DNA from: Chitinophaga ginsengisoli
GTDB taxonomy: Bacteria; Bacteroidota; Bacteroidia; Chitinophagales; Chitinophagaceae
DNA: 64,000 nt
Direction of reading: 5' to 3'
NCBI RefSeq assembly: GCF_003014595.1
Contig: NZ_PYGK01000001.1
Span: 926,820-990,819 of the forward strand
The notes beneath the pieces were generated by a model, which did no database searches, was not told where the DNA came from, and saw only the letters and a program-made list of their open reading frames with translations. Positions 9,766-19,178 of the stretch are shown piece by piece. Numbering within the stretch: position 1 is the first letter of the stretch; every line of letters starts with the position of its first letter. The translations under genes were made by a program, and so were the position numbers.

Positions 9766-10641
9766 ATGGCGCAGCAACCCGGCAAATCATCATCAAAAAA
9801 ATCAAAACCTTCCTATCTCTACTCTATTATTGGGGTGGCGTTAGTTCTCTTTCTACTGGGAACACTTGGCCTGATCGTTATACATGCCAATAAACTGAGC
9901 GAATTCTTCAAGGAAAGTATTGAAATCCAGGTGATTCTGAGGGATAATGTGAAGGAAGAACAGGCTATTGCCCTGCGTGATTCCATCGCTTCCCGTCCTT
10001 ATGTGAAGTCCATTGAGTACGTATCGAAAGATATGGCTGCCGAGCGCTTTAAAAAGGAATTTGGCGAGGATTTTATCACCCTCCTGCAATATAACCCATT
10101 GTATGCCAGTATCAACATCAAGGGGAATGCCCCTTATGTGAATCCTGACAGTCTGAAAGTGATTGAGGCGAACCTGACGCAGCAGAGCATTGTAAGAGAG
10201 ATCTCTTATCAGAGAGGGCTGGTTAGCAAACTGAACGAGAACGTACGCAAAATAGGCCTGGTAATACTCAGCATCTGCATATTACTTTCCCTGGTAGTGA
10301 TAGTACTCATCGATAATACTATCCGCCTGGCGATGTTCAGTAACCGTTTCCTGATCAAGACCATGCAAATGGTAGGGGCTACCCGCTGGTTCATTGCAAA
10401 GCCATTTGACCTGCGCAGTATCATTAACGGGGCACTGAGTGCCATTCTCGCCATTGCGGGTGTGTTAGGTATTGTTTACGGTGCAGACCAGTTGCTGCCG
10501 GAACTGGCAGGTATGAGAGACTATTTCATGATGGCAGTGCTGTTCATTGGTATGATCATCATCGGGATCTGTATCTCCCTTGTAAGTACACACCGTTCAG
10601 TAATGAAGTACCTGCGTTTAAAACTGGACGATCTATATTAA
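9766..10641 (+). CDS. ftsX: Cell division protein FtsX
   Basis: 291 residues with the FtsX layout: a first membrane helix near 18-40, an extracytoplasmic domain of about 120 residues containing the conserved YVKSIEYVSKD...FIT stretch, and three further helices near 166-190, 220-240 and 255-278. FtsX pairs with the FtsE ATPase to activate peptidoglycan hydrolases at the division site. ftsE is not adjacent, which is common in Bacteroidota. The next genes, DUF3098 and uppP, follow on the same strand and suggest an envelope-biogenesis group. Confidence 0.93.
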   Translation: MAQQPGKSSSKKSKPSYLYSIIGVALVLFLLGTLGLIVIHANKLSEFFKESIEIQVILRDNVKEEQAIALRDSIASRPYVKSIEYVSKDMAAERFKKEFGEDFITLLQYNPLYASINIKGNAPYVNPDSLKVIEANLTQQSIVREISYQRGLVSKLNENVRKIGLVILSICILLSLVVIVLIDNTIRLAMFSNRFLIKTMQMVGATRWFIAKPFDLRSIINGALSAILAIAGVLGIVYGADQLLPELAGMRDYFMMAVLFIGMIIIGICISLVSTHRSVMKYLRLKLDDLY

Positions 10642-10667
10642 TCTGATAATTTTCACCATACGATACC

Positions 10668-10934
10668 ATGAGTAAAGCATCCAAGCACATCACCGTTGAA
10701 AACGCAGGCACAGACGTACGTCCTGTTTTTGCAAAAGAGAATTACAAATTCATGATCATCGGACTGGCTATCATTCTCGTAGGCTTCCTGTTAATGATGG
10801 GAGGTAACAGCGATGATCCCAATTCGTTCAAACCTGAAGAAGTATACAGCTTCCGCCGTATCACCCTGGCACCAATTGTAATTGTGCTGGGCCTGATCGT
10901 AGAGATCTACGCTATCATGCGTAAACCTAAATAA
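10668..10934 (+). CDS. DUF3098 small membrane protein
   Basis: 88 residues with two hydrophobic helices (about 30-45 and 65-82). The sequence NYKFMIIGLAIILVGFLLM followed by FSFRR-like YSFRRITLAP matches the DUF3098 pattern. The family is found beside ftsX in Bacteroidota. Function is unknown, and the position 26 bases after ftsX suggests a division- or wall-related membrane role (inference from context). A terminator follows. Confidence 0.85.
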   Translation: MSKASKHITVENAGTDVRPVFAKENYKFMIIGLAIILVGFLLMMGGNSDDPNSFKPEEVYSFRRITLAPIVIVLGLIVEIYAIMRKPK

Positions 10935-10962
10935 GGGCGGATATAAGATATTGAATGTTCAC

Positions 10963-10991
10963 GGCGATGAAATGCTCATCGCCTTTTTTTT
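10963..10991 (+). terminator. Intrinsic terminator after ftsX-DUF3098
   Basis: Stem GGCGATGA (10963-10970) with TCATCGCC (10976-10983), a 5-base loop, then eight T residues. It lies upstream of the chosen uppP start and argues against the longer uppP frame that would translate through it. Confidence 0.85.
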
Positions 10992-11028
10992 GATAACAAT
11001 ACTTCAGCACTTAAACTCTTTTATTGTC

Positions 11029-11829
11029 ATGGATTTCTGGCAGGCGATTATTATTGCGATCGTGGAAGGATTAACCGAATTCTTACCTGTATCATCTACA
11101 GGTCATATGGTGATCACCAGCGCATTGTTAAAGCTCAATAAGGACGAATTCACCAAACTATTTGAGGTTTGTATCCAGCTGGGTGCGATCCTCGCTGTGG
11201 TGGTCTTATACTGGAGAAAGTTCCTGGTATTTGATAAGAACAGGGTTAGTTTTTATGTAAAACTGATCGTAGCCGTATTACCGGCACTGATTATCGGGTA
11301 CTTATTCGCAGATCGTATTGACGCACTGCTGGAAAGTCCGCTGGTAGTGGGTATCACCTTATTACTGGGTGGTATCGTGCTGTTATTTGTAGACAACTGG
11401 TTTACACAGCCCACTATAGAAAGGGATGAGGATATGAGCCTATTCAAGGCCCTGCGCATCGGCTTCTGGCAATGTATAGCCATGATACCTGGTGTGAGCC
11501 GTAGTGCCGCCACTATCATCGGTGGTATGCAGCAGAAGCTGACCCGCAATGTAGCTGCAGAATTTTCCTTCTTCCTGGCAGTGCCTACCATGGCAGCTGC
11601 CACCGGGTATAAGCTGCTGAAAGGCCGTGAACTGCTGATGTCCAATACCGACAACCTGAAGCTGTTGTTGGTAGGAAATATCGTGGCATTCATTGTAGCA
11701 ATGATCGCCATAAAATTCTTCATCAATACCCTGAAGAAATATGGTTTCAGGGTGTGGGGATACTATCGTATCGTTGTAGGTATCGCTATCCTGGCTGCTA
11801 TCGGGATGGGATACAAATTATCTGTGTAA
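11029..11829 (+). CDS. uppP: Undecaprenyl-diphosphatase (bacitracin resistance)
   Basis: 266 residues from MDFWQAIIIAIVEG. Both family motifs are present: EGLTEFLPVSSTGH near the N terminus and PGVSRSAATIIGG in the second half, with about eight hydrophobic helices. The enzyme dephosphorylates undecaprenyl diphosphate at the inner membrane to recycle the lipid carrier for peptidoglycan and surface polysaccharide synthesis. A frame extending 26 codons upstream overlaps the terminator hairpin, so the internal ATG is chosen. A weak hairpin follows the gene. Confidence 0.95.
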   Translation: MDFWQAIIIAIVEGLTEFLPVSSTGHMVITSALLKLNKDEFTKLFEVCIQLGAILAVVVLYWRKFLVFDKNRVSFYVKLIVAVLPALIIGYLFADRIDALLESPLVVGITLLLGGIVLLFVDNWFTQPTIERDEDMSLFKALRIGFWQCIAMIPGVSRSAATIIGGMQQKLTRNVAAEFSFFLAVPTMAAATGYKLLKGRELLMSNTDNLKLLLVGNIVAFIVAMIAIKFFINTLKKYGFRVWGYYRIVVGIAILAAIGMGYKLSV

Positions 11830-11851
11830 ATAAATTCTAAATAAAAGACTG

Positions 11852-11882
11852 GTCCCGGGTCACGTGATTCGGGACTTTGTTA
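11852..11882 (+). terminator. Possible terminator after uppP
   Basis: Perfect 12-bp palindrome-like stem (GTCCCG...CGGGAC around TCACGTGA) with two G-T pairs, followed only by a weak TTTGTTATTT tail. Confidence 0.5.
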
Positions 11883-11902
11883 TTTATAAACTTTACCTAT
11901 AT

Positions 11903-13150
11903 ATGAGAGTTATTCCCCTTCTTCTGTACTGTATGTTAGTGACCTCCGCTGTCGTAGCGCAACGTAATTATGTACCCGGTGTGATCATCACCTTGCAGAA
12001 TGATTCACTGAAAGGGTTTATTGATTTCCGCGACTGGTACCAATCTCCCGGTGAAATAGCCTTTAAGGAAAGCTTATCGAACGCAAAAGAGCAACACTTC
12101 AAACCTTCGGATATCAATGGGTTTAAAGTAGCTGAACCAGAAGTTGAATATGTAAGCCGGAAACTGCGTATTGATATCACCAAACAGGACATCAGCAATC
12201 TGGATGGAAAAACTGAACGTATCGTACAGGATACCCCGGTATTCCTCATGAGAATGGTAACCGGCCATTATAATCTATATGAATATATAGATGAGTTTTC
12301 CAGGGTTCACTACATATATGATGCCACTGACGTACCAGCTACAGAATTGGAGTATGTGATGCAGTATATAGAGCGGACTTCCGGCAACAGCGGTATTTTT
12401 ACTGATGAGAGATACAAGGAACAATTGACAGCCTTATTTGCAGATAATGCCTCTCTGGCAAAAAAAGCCGGGCAGGTAGCTTACCGGGAAGCCAATCTGA
12501 AAAAACTGTTCCTTACTTACAACAGCTATAAGGAACCAGGAACTGTAACACGGGAGCCGGTAACCGTACAGAAGAAAAAGCGTTTGCCGGTGACATTCGG
12601 CATTATGGGAGGACTCGCTTTTACCAGCTATCCTTTTAAAGGAGCCGCTTTTATAGGACAGGGTGAATATGAAAACTCTAAAGGTCCTATAGGTGGCATC
12701 TGGGCTGATATCCCTTTGGGGCGTGGTAGACGTAATATTTCATTTGTACCGGAGCTCTTATATAAGAAGCTGGAAACAACCGGGGTTTTGCATGGTATCT
12801 ATAATGGCGTTATCGTGAAGTTCGGGTTTACCTATCTGCAGTTGAATACATTGTTCCGTTATACTTATCCGACTAAAACTGCTATAAGGCCTTATGTTAA
12901 TGTCGGGGTCGGAAATGGAATCATCGTTAAAACAAATGAGAACGGAATAAAGAGAAGTCCTGACAGAGGATGGGAAGTGGCCATCGACGGACCCCGTAAA
13001 TATGAACAGACATTGGTAGGCGGAATAGGTGTAAAGATCTACAAGGTGAATGCTGAAGTAAGATATACAACAGGCAACGGTTTCTCGCCTTATGCAGGCG
13101 GAAGAACGGGTATTCACAGCTTCCAGATCCTGGCTGCATACGGTTTCTAA
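11903..13150 (+). CDS. Secreted protein with C-terminal outer-membrane barrel-like region
   Basis: 415 residues from MRVIPLLLYCML, a signal peptide ending near VVAQ. The N-terminal half begins VPGVIITLQNDSLKGFIDFRDW, a pattern common in Bacteroidota secreted proteins of unknown role. From about residue 240 there are alternating strands (VTFGIMGGLAFTSY, ISFVPELLY, FTYLQLNTLFRY) ending in the aromatic terminus LAAYGF, consistent with an eight-strand OmpA/PorT-like barrel. The protein is probably in the outer membrane. It is not a named family that I recognise. Its stop overlaps the convergent alanine dehydrogenase stop. Confidence 0.8.
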   Translation: MRVIPLLLYCMLVTSAVVAQRNYVPGVIITLQNDSLKGFIDFRDWYQSPGEIAFKESLSNAKEQHFKPSDINGFKVAEPEVEYVSRKLRIDITKQDISNLDGKTERIVQDTPVFLMRMVTGHYNLYEYIDEFSRVHYIYDATDVPATELEYVMQYIERTSGNSGIFTDERYKEQLTALFADNASLAKKAGQVAYREANLKKLFLTYNSYKEPGTVTREPVTVQKKKRLPVTFGIMGGLAFTSYPFKGAAFIGQGEYENSKGPIGGIWADIPLGRGRRNISFVPELLYKKLETTGVLHGIYNGVIVKFGFTYLQLNTLFRYTYPTKTAIRPYVNVGVGNGIIVKTNENGIKRSPDRGWEVAIDGPRKYEQTLVGGIGVKIYKVNAEVRYTTGNGFSPYAGGRTGIHSFQILAAYGF

Positions 13151-14364
13151 CCTTTTACTGCCAGCAGTAATTCCAGGTCGGTATATTTTAGTTTGAATTT
13201 TTCACTGAGATGGTAGTTGGTCAGTGCGCCTTTGTAGAGATAGATACCATTACGTACACCGCGTTTGATCCAAACAAGATTTTCAAAACCGCCATCGTCG
13301 GCCGCTTCCAGCAACAGAGGCATCAGTACATTACTGATCGCTTCTGATGCGGTGCGGGCGAACCCGGATGGGATGTTGGGAACACAATAATGCACCACAT
13401 CATATTTTTTGAAGACAGGGTTCTCATGACTGGTAATCTCTGAGGTTTCGAAACAACCGCCACGGTCTATGCTAACGTCTACGATCACTGATCCTGCTTT
13501 CATATTGCTGACCATCGCCTCTGTTACAACGATAGGCGTGCGGCCGCTCTGGGACGATAATGCGCCTACAGCTACATCCGCGTTACGGAGTTGTTCTGCC
13601 AGCACCTTGGGTTGTATAACAGAAGTGAATATACGTACACCAATATTGTTCTGAAGACGTTTCAACTTATAGATATTGTTGTCAAATACTTTCACAGATG
13701 CCCCCAGCGCCATCGCCGTTCTGGCCGCAAATTCACCCACAATACCGGCTCCTATGATCACTACCTTGGTAGGAGGGATACCGGTCACACCGCCCAGCAG
13801 AATACCTTTTCCTTTATTACCGTTACTGAGGTACTGACCTGCAAGCAGCATCACGGCGCCACCAGCTATTTCACTCATGGCCCTTACTATCGGGTATGTG
13901 CCTGCATCATCTTTGAGATTTTCAAAAGAGAGCAATGTGATCCTTTTTTCCATCATCTTCTGTACCTGCTCTATCTTCAGGGCGGCCAGGTGGATAGGGG
14001 AAATAACGATCTGATGAGGGCGCAGCAGTTCTATTTCTTCGTCATTCAGCGGAGCTGACTTTACGATGATCTCTGCTTTGAATACTTCTTTCTTGTCATA
14101 CAGAATTTCTGCGCCGGCTTCTGAAAAATCAGTATCATAGAAATGTGAGCCGTCGCCCGCTTTGTGTTCTACTACAATATGATGACCATTGCTGGCTAAT
14201 ATACTGACTGCATCGGGTGTAAGTGCAATGCGGTTCTCCTGGAAGGAAGTCTCTTTAGGTATACCAATAAATAAACGGGAGTTCTTTTGTGGAATATCTA
14301 ACGTTTCTTCCAGTGGTGAGTACGTAAAGCCAGCACTCACAACAGGTTTTTGCCTTTGCTCCAT
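13147..14364 (-). CDS. ald: Alanine dehydrogenase
   Basis: 405 residues. The AlaDh/PNT N-terminal domain starts GIPKETSFQENRIALTP, and the nucleotide-binding domain has GAGIVG at 205-210 followed by D233-type cofactor residues (KVFDNNIYK). The enzyme interconverts alanine and pyruvate plus ammonia using NAD. An N-terminal extension of about 30 residues precedes the usual start, as is common in Bacteroidota versions. The related transhydrogenase alpha subunit is possible but no beta subunit is nearby. tsaE lies 67 bases upstream on the same strand. Confidence 0.88.
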   Translation of the reverse strand: MEQRQKPVVSAGFTYSPLEETLDIPQKNSRLFIGIPKETSFQENRIALTPDAVSILASNGHHIVVEHKAGDGSHFYDTDFSEAGAEILYDKKEVFKAEIIVKSAPLNDEEIELLRPHQIVISPIHLAALKIEQVQKMMEKRITLLSFENLKDDAGTYPIVRAMSEIAGGAVMLLAGQYLSNGNKGKGILLGGVTGIPPTKVVIIGAGIVGEFAARTAMALGASVKVFDNNIYKLKRLQNNIGVRIFTSVIQPKVLAEQLRNADVAVGALSSQSGRTPIVVTEAMVSNMKAGSVIVDVSIDRGGCFETSEITSHENPVFKKYDVVHYCVPNIPSGFARTASEAISNVLMPLLLEAADDGGFENLVWIKRGVRNGIYLYKGALTNYHLSEKFKLKYTDLELLLAVKG

Positions 14365-14431
14365 ATGATTATCAAGATTGGTCCGGGTGATTTTTTCCGC
14401 GTATCCAAAGATACGTCATTTGTTCAAAGCA

Positions 14432-14854
14432 TTATCCGGCGCGTAAAAGCCTTTTTTTGTCAGGTAATACTGATAGCTGCAACCGGACAGTATCCGGTGG
14501 CAGTAAGTCATTGATGATATCAGGCCATTCTACGAAACTGATCGCACGATCACGGTATATAGTGTCTTCAACGCCCGCTGCTATGGCTTCTTCCTCGTCC
14601 TTTAGCCGGTAAAGGTCCAGATGATATATGGTATATTCCTGACCGTTTTCCCGGAAAACATATTCGTTGATGATTGAAAACGTAGGACTGGCAGTAGCAT
14701 CTTCCACGCCTCTGGCAGCACACAATGCTTTCACGAAAGTAGTCTTACCTGCTCCCATCGGCCCTTCCAGGGTAAATAGATGTTGCCCCTTGTAATGTTG
14801 CCAGAAGCTTTCTGCGGTTGCAGGCAGCTCTTCCTGAGAAAATGTCCATTCCAT
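14432..14854 (-). CDS. tsaE: tRNA threonylcarbamoyladenosine biosynthesis ATPase TsaE
   Basis: 140 residues, the normal length. The Walker A motif GPMGAGKTT lies at 31-39, and the family blocks SPTFSIINEY and HLDLYRL follow, ending with FVEWPDII. TsaE is the small ATPase that works with TsaB and TsaD to place t6A at position 37 of ANN-decoding tRNAs. It sits upstream of the alanine dehydrogenase gene on the same strand and is divergent from copA. Confidence 0.95.
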   Translation of the reverse strand: MEWTFSQEELPATAESFWQHYKGQHLFTLEGPMGAGKTTFVKALCAARGVEDATASPTFSIINEYVFRENGQEYTIYHLDLYRLKDEEEAIAAGVEDTIYRDRAISFVEWPDIINDLLPPDTVRLQLSVLPDKKRLLRAG

Positions 14855-14890
14855 GGAGTAAATTTAGCTAATTACGATATCATTGGTTGC

Positions 14891-14976
14891 TACTGAGTTG
14901 CATTAAAAGTTGAACCAGCTGGAACGAATTGATAATCTGTATAATAGGTGGGTACGTCGATACTCCGTTGCATTAA
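14891..14976. repeat. Pair of 16-base direct repeats upstream of copA
   Basis: TACTGAGTTGCATTAA at 14891-14906 and TACTCCGTTGCATTAA at 14961-14976 match at 14 of 16 positions and start exactly 70 bases apart. They lie in the non-coding gap between tsaE and copA, upstream of the candidate copA -7 box. They could be operator sites; nothing else there explains them. Confidence 0.5.
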
Positions 14977-15004
14977 TATTTTATTCACGTAAAACAGTGC
15001 TCGG

Positions 15005-15012
15005 TACCTTTG
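15005..15012 (+). promoter_or_regulatory. Candidate -7 element for copA
   Basis: TACCTTTG is an exact TAnnTTTG match 36 bases upstream of the copA ATG. No TTTG was found at the usual -33 spacing, which would fit an activator-dependent promoter (inference). Confidence 0.45.
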
Positions 15013-15048
15013 GTTAGGTATTTTGATATTAATATTATTCGCTGAATC

Positions 15049-17154
15049 ATGGAAACGATCAGTTGTAAAGTAAGAGGTATGCACTGCACCAATTGCGCGC
15101 AATCGGTGTCAAGATACCTGGAACATAAAGGGATGCAGGACGTGAACGTGAGCTTTGCCACAGAAGAGCTGAGTTTTACCTTACCCGAGGGTATCTCCTC
15201 TGCCCGTGATGTATTGAACGGCATTAACCAGATGGGCTACCAGGTGATATTGCCTGACCAACCTCAGCCTGGCACTTTGTTCCTGAATACCCTAACCTTT
15301 AAATTCTTCTTCTGCGCTGTTTTTACCGCTCCCTTGCTACTGCACATGTGGGTGAACTGGTCCTGGCTGCATAATACCTATGTACAGTTAGCCTTATCTA
15401 CCCCGGTATTCCTTATGGGGCTGTGGCACTTCGGTCGCAGCGCCTGGAGATCGCTGGTGAACAGGCTGGCCAATATGGATGTATTGATCACGCTGGGCGC
15501 AACAGCTGCTTATGGCTACAGCCTTACAGGTACCTTATTGCACCTGGGTAGTGAATATATGTTCTACGAAACGGCGGCAGCGATCATTACACTGGTGTTC
15601 CTGGGAAACCTGCTGGAAGAACGCTCTGTAAAACAGACCACCACTGCCATCGCCGACCTGGCAAGAATGCAGGTAACCACTGCAAGGCTGATCCAGGAAC
15701 ATGGCGATCATGAGCATATTCACATTGTAGATAACCAGACCCTGAAACCGGGTGATAAGGTATTGGTAAATACGGGCGACAAGATCCCGATGGATGGCAC
15801 CATTTATTGGGGTAGTGGCCATCTGAATGAGTCTATGATTACCGGTGAAAGTACACCGGTGGCTAAAAGCGAAAAGCACAAGGTAATTGGTGGTACTATG
15901 CTGGAAGATGGCAGTATCAAAATGTTTGTTACTGCCACCGGTAAGGACACCGTGTTATCCTACATTATAGAACTGGTAAAACAGGCACAGAACAGCAAGC
16001 CTGATATGCAGAAGCTGGCCGACAGGATCAGCGGCATTTTCGTACCGCTGGTGCTGGGTATCGCCATTGCTACCTTCCTGGGATGGGCCATTTTCACTCA
16101 TGTGAGTACCGGCGCAGCCATTATGAAAAGTATCGCAGTATTGGTCATTGCCTGCCCCTGTGCTATGGGCCTCGCTACACCTGCCGCAGTAATGGTGGGG
16201 CTGGGACGCGCTGCCAACAACGGGATCCTCATCAAGGGCGCTAATACACTGGAAGCATTCAAAGACATCAGATATGTGGTACTCGATAAAACCGGTACCC
16301 TCACCACTGGTAAGCTACAGGTAGGCAACTATCATTTTGAAGGAATGACAGAACAGGAATTCAAAAAGACAGTGTATAGCCTGGAGAAATACTCTTCTCA
16401 CCCGATTGCCCGCTCATTGGCCGGCTTATGGAAAGGAGAAGGAGAAACACCCTTACAGCAGGTAAGAGAGATAAAAGGCCGTGGTATGCAGGCTAAAGAT
16501 GCAGCAGGCAATGAATGGCAACTCGGCTCTTTTGTGATGGCGGAAAAGACCATCTCAGATGACAGTCATAACATCTATCTGCTGAAGAACGGACAACTGG
16601 CGGGTTGGATTGATTTAATCGACGAGATCAGACCTGATGCTGCCCTGATGGTCAAACAGTTGCAGCATGAGGGAATCAAAACAGTACTGCTGAGTGGGGA
16701 CACCGAACGTAAATGCAGGGAACTGGCTGCTCAGACAGGTATCACGGAAGTGTTTGCAGGGCAGACACCTGAACAGAAGCTGCAGAAGATTGACGCCCTC
16801 ATGAAGGAGGCCGCCGTCGCCATGGTAGGAGATGGTATCAATGATGCTCCGGCATTGGCCAGGGCCAGCATTGGTATCTCCCTGAGTGATGCTACCCATG
16901 TGGCCATGCAGAGCGCCAATGTGATACTGCTCAATAACCGTCTTTCTTCCCTGCCACTGGCCCTGGGACTGGGACGTCATACTTACCTCACCATCAAACA
17001 GAATCTTTTCTGGGCTTTCATTTATAACATCATTGCCATTCCTTTTGCGGCTTTCGGCGTATTAAGCCCCATATCCGGGGCAGGTGTTATGGCACTTTCT
17101 GATATTGTACTGGCAGTGAATTCTGTCAGACTGCGCTATAAGAAGGTGATCTGA
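15049..17154 (+). CDS. copA: Copper-translocating P1B-type ATPase
   Basis: 701 residues. One N-terminal heavy-metal-binding domain has the ligand pair C13 and C16 in GMHCTNC. Membrane helices surround the ion-binding CPC motif (C369-P-C371), which marks P1B-1 Cu(I) pumps. The phosphorylation site is D413 in DKTGT, the HP motif lies in SSHPIARS, and the hinge is GDGINDAP. The protein exports cytoplasmic Cu(I) or Ag(I). Metal choice rests on the CPC motif and family knowledge. No metallochaperone or regulator gene is adjacent; recQ follows after about 50 bases. Confidence 0.93.
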   Translation: METISCKVRGMHCTNCAQSVSRYLEHKGMQDVNVSFATEELSFTLPEGISSARDVLNGINQMGYQVILPDQPQPGTLFLNTLTFKFFFCAVFTAPLLLHMWVNWSWLHNTYVQLALSTPVFLMGLWHFGRSAWRSLVNRLANMDVLITLGATAAYGYSLTGTLLHLGSEYMFYETAAAIITLVFLGNLLEERSVKQTTTAIADLARMQVTTARLIQEHGDHEHIHIVDNQTLKPGDKVLVNTGDKIPMDGTIYWGSGHLNESMITGESTPVAKSEKHKVIGGTMLEDGSIKMFVTATGKDTVLSYIIELVKQAQNSKPDMQKLADRISGIFVPLVLGIAIATFLGWAIFTHVSTGAAIMKSIAVLVIACPCAMGLATPAAVMVGLGRAANNGILIKGANTLEAFKDIRYVVLDKTGTLTTGKLQVGNYHFEGMTEQEFKKTVYSLEKYSSHPIARSLAGLWKGEGETPLQQVREIKGRGMQAKDAAGNEWQLGSFVMAEKTISDDSHNIYLLKNGQLAGWIDLIDEIRPDAALMVKQLQHEGIKTVLLSGDTERKCRELAAQTGITEVFAGQTPEQKLQKIDALMKEAAVAMVGDGINDAPALARASIGISLSDATHVAMQSANVILLNNRLSSLPLALGLGRHTYLTIKQNLFWAFIYNIIAIPFAAFGVLSPISGAGVMALSDIVLAVNSVRLRYKKVI

Positions 17155-17206
17155 TAGCCGGCATGTGCAGATGTGCGCAATTCTTTATTTTTACAGCTGC
17201 ACTGAT

Positions 17207-19111
17207 ATGGCCAATCCATCCGACATACTCAAAAAATACTGGGGATACACACAATTCCGTCCTTTACAGGAAGACATCATTCAATCTGTTAGCAATGGCA
17301 AGGACACACTTGCCCTGTTACCGACAGGTGGGGGGAAATCCATCTGTTTCCAGGTGCCAGCCCTGCTCAGGGAAGGTGTATGTATAGTGGTCACACCACT
17401 CATCGCCCTGATGAAAGACCAGGTAGCCAATCTGCAGAAACGGAATATTCCGGCAGTAGCTATCTATGCGGGCATGTACTACCAGGATGTGGAAAGACTG
17501 CTGGAGGAAGCCCGCAGGGGTAAATACAAGTTCCTCTATGTCTCCCCCGAAAGGCTGCAAAGCAAGCGCTTCCTCGAATATTGCGATGGAATGCCCGTGA
17601 ACCTGCTGGCTATTGATGAGGCACACTGTATCTCCCAATGGGGATACGACTTCCGGCCAGCCTATCTTGAAATTGCAGCCATCAGAAGTTATTTCCCCGA
17701 TGTTCCCTTGCTGGCACTCACAGCATCGGCCACTCCAAGAGTTCAACAGGACATCTGTGAGAAGCTGCTTATGAAACAGCCTGCCATATTCACCAAAAGT
17801 TTTGCCCGTCATAATCTTTCCTATAGCGTCATTGAAGAAGACAATAAGCCGGAGAAATTAAAGCATATCCTCCAGCGGGTGCAGGGCAGTGCTATTGTGT
17901 ACTGTCGTAACCGTAAGCGTACCCGGGAGGTGGCAGATATGCTGGAACAGGCAGGTATTGCTGCTACTTATTATCACGCAGGACTAACAGGAGAGGAGCG
18001 TGCGGTGAGGCAGGAGTTATGGCTGAACAGTCGTATAAGGGTAATGGCATGTACCAATGCTTTTGGTATGGGGATAGACAAGCCTGATGTACGCGTGGTT
18101 ATCCACTACGATGCTACTGATGGGCTGGAAGCCTATTACCAGGAAGCAGGACGTGGCGGGAGAGATGAAAAGAAAGCATATGCGGTACTGATGTATCAGC
18201 AACAGGAGCTGAAGGAAATGGTCAAAATGATGGAGCTTCAGTTTCCCGAAGTAGGGGAGATCCGCGAGGTGTACCAATGCCTGGTAAACTATTTGCAGGT
18301 ACCGGTAGGGAGTGCAGAGGGTATATACTATGATTTTGACATCAATGATTTCGTTCGCAAGTTTGAACTGAATATTACGATTACATACAGCGCCTTGAAG
18401 ATACTGGAACAGGAAGGTATCCTGCAGCTGAGTGAAAGTGTGTTTATGCCTTCCCGTGTGGAGTTTGTCATCAGCAAACAAACACTATATGATTTTACAG
18501 ATATGCAGCCTGCATATGATTCTTTGCTGCAAACATTGCTACGCACCTATGAAGGCATCTTTGATACACCGGTACCGGTATATGAGAAACAGGTAGCAAG
18601 GTTGATGAGGAAACCGGAATCACAGGTCATAGAATGGTTACAGCAGCTGCATCAGCGTCGTATCCTGAAGTATAGTCAACGCAAAGAGGAACCACAGTTA
18701 TGCTTTACACAGGAACGTGTTTCCGCGCAACATCTACGTATCGATACCGCCAGGATAAAAGGGCGGATGCAGGTGTATAAGGAGCGATTAGACGCTATGC
18801 TCGACTATATCCGCAATAAGGATGTCTGCCGTACACAGATGCTGGTACAGTATTTTGGAGAGAAGAATACCACTGCCTGCGGGACCTGTGATGTATGCAT
18901 AGAAAAAAAGAAAAGGCCGCTGGAAGGAAAAGAAGCGGAAGCAATAGCAGTACAATTGATGGCACAACTACAGGCAGAACCGATGGAATGGACAGAGGTG
19001 CGCAACAGGTTATTGTCGGTAAAAGAAGAGGCATTGCTGGAAGTAATGCAGTTCCTGATCGCGGAGGGAAGAGCAGGCAGGGATGCCATGGGAAGAGTAC
19101 ATTTATTGTAA
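17207..19111 (+). CDS. recQ: ATP-dependent DNA helicase RecQ
   Basis: 634 residues from MANPSDILKKYWGY. Walker A is PTGGGKS (39-45) and the motif II box is DEAH (137-140). Motif VI QEAGRGGRD follows, then the RecQ-Ct zinc region with cysteines in CGTCDVC near 570. It unwinds DNA 3' to 5' in repair and fork restart. The frame extends 14 codons upstream (MQMCAILY...), but those residues are unrelated to RecQ and a TATTTTTA box lies among them, so the ATG at 17207 is used. No HRDC domain is obvious at the C terminus. Confidence 0.95.
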   Translation: MANPSDILKKYWGYTQFRPLQEDIIQSVSNGKDTLALLPTGGGKSICFQVPALLREGVCIVVTPLIALMKDQVANLQKRNIPAVAIYAGMYYQDVERLLEEARRGKYKFLYVSPERLQSKRFLEYCDGMPVNLLAIDEAHCISQWGYDFRPAYLEIAAIRSYFPDVPLLALTASATPRVQQDICEKLLMKQPAIFTKSFARHNLSYSVIEEDNKPEKLKHILQRVQGSAIVYCRNRKRTREVADMLEQAGIAATYYHAGLTGEERAVRQELWLNSRIRVMACTNAFGMGIDKPDVRVVIHYDATDGLEAYYQEAGRGGRDEKKAYAVLMYQQQELKEMVKMMELQFPEVGEIREVYQCLVNYLQVPVGSAEGIYYDFDINDFVRKFELNITITYSALKILEQEGILQLSESVFMPSRVEFVISKQTLYDFTDMQPAYDSLLQTLLRTYEGIFDTPVPVYEKQVARLMRKPESQVIEWLQQLHQRRILKYSQRKEEPQLCFTQERVSAQHLRIDTARIKGRMQVYKERLDAMLDYIRNKDVCRTQMLVQYFGEKNTTACGTCDVCIEKKKRPLEGKEAEAIAVQLMAQLQAEPMEWTEVRNRLLSVKEEALLEVMQFLIAEGRAGRDAMGRVHLL

Positions 19112-19117
19112 CTGCTT

Positions 19118-19166
19118 AAAAGCAAGAGAGGCCGTATCATCCTTTGATACGGCCTCTCTTGCTTTT
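19118..19166. terminator. Strong bidirectional terminator between recQ and oxidoreductase
   Basis: About 20 bp of uninterrupted stem (AGCAAGAGAGGCCGTATCA with its complement) around a 5-base loop, with A and T runs outside. It serves two convergent genes. Confidence 0.9.
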
Positions 19167-19178
19167 ATATCCTTGCTG

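Noticed and set aside
10951..11028. Longer uppP frame
   Set aside because: It would translate through a strong terminator hairpin with eight T residues; the family starts at MDFWQA.
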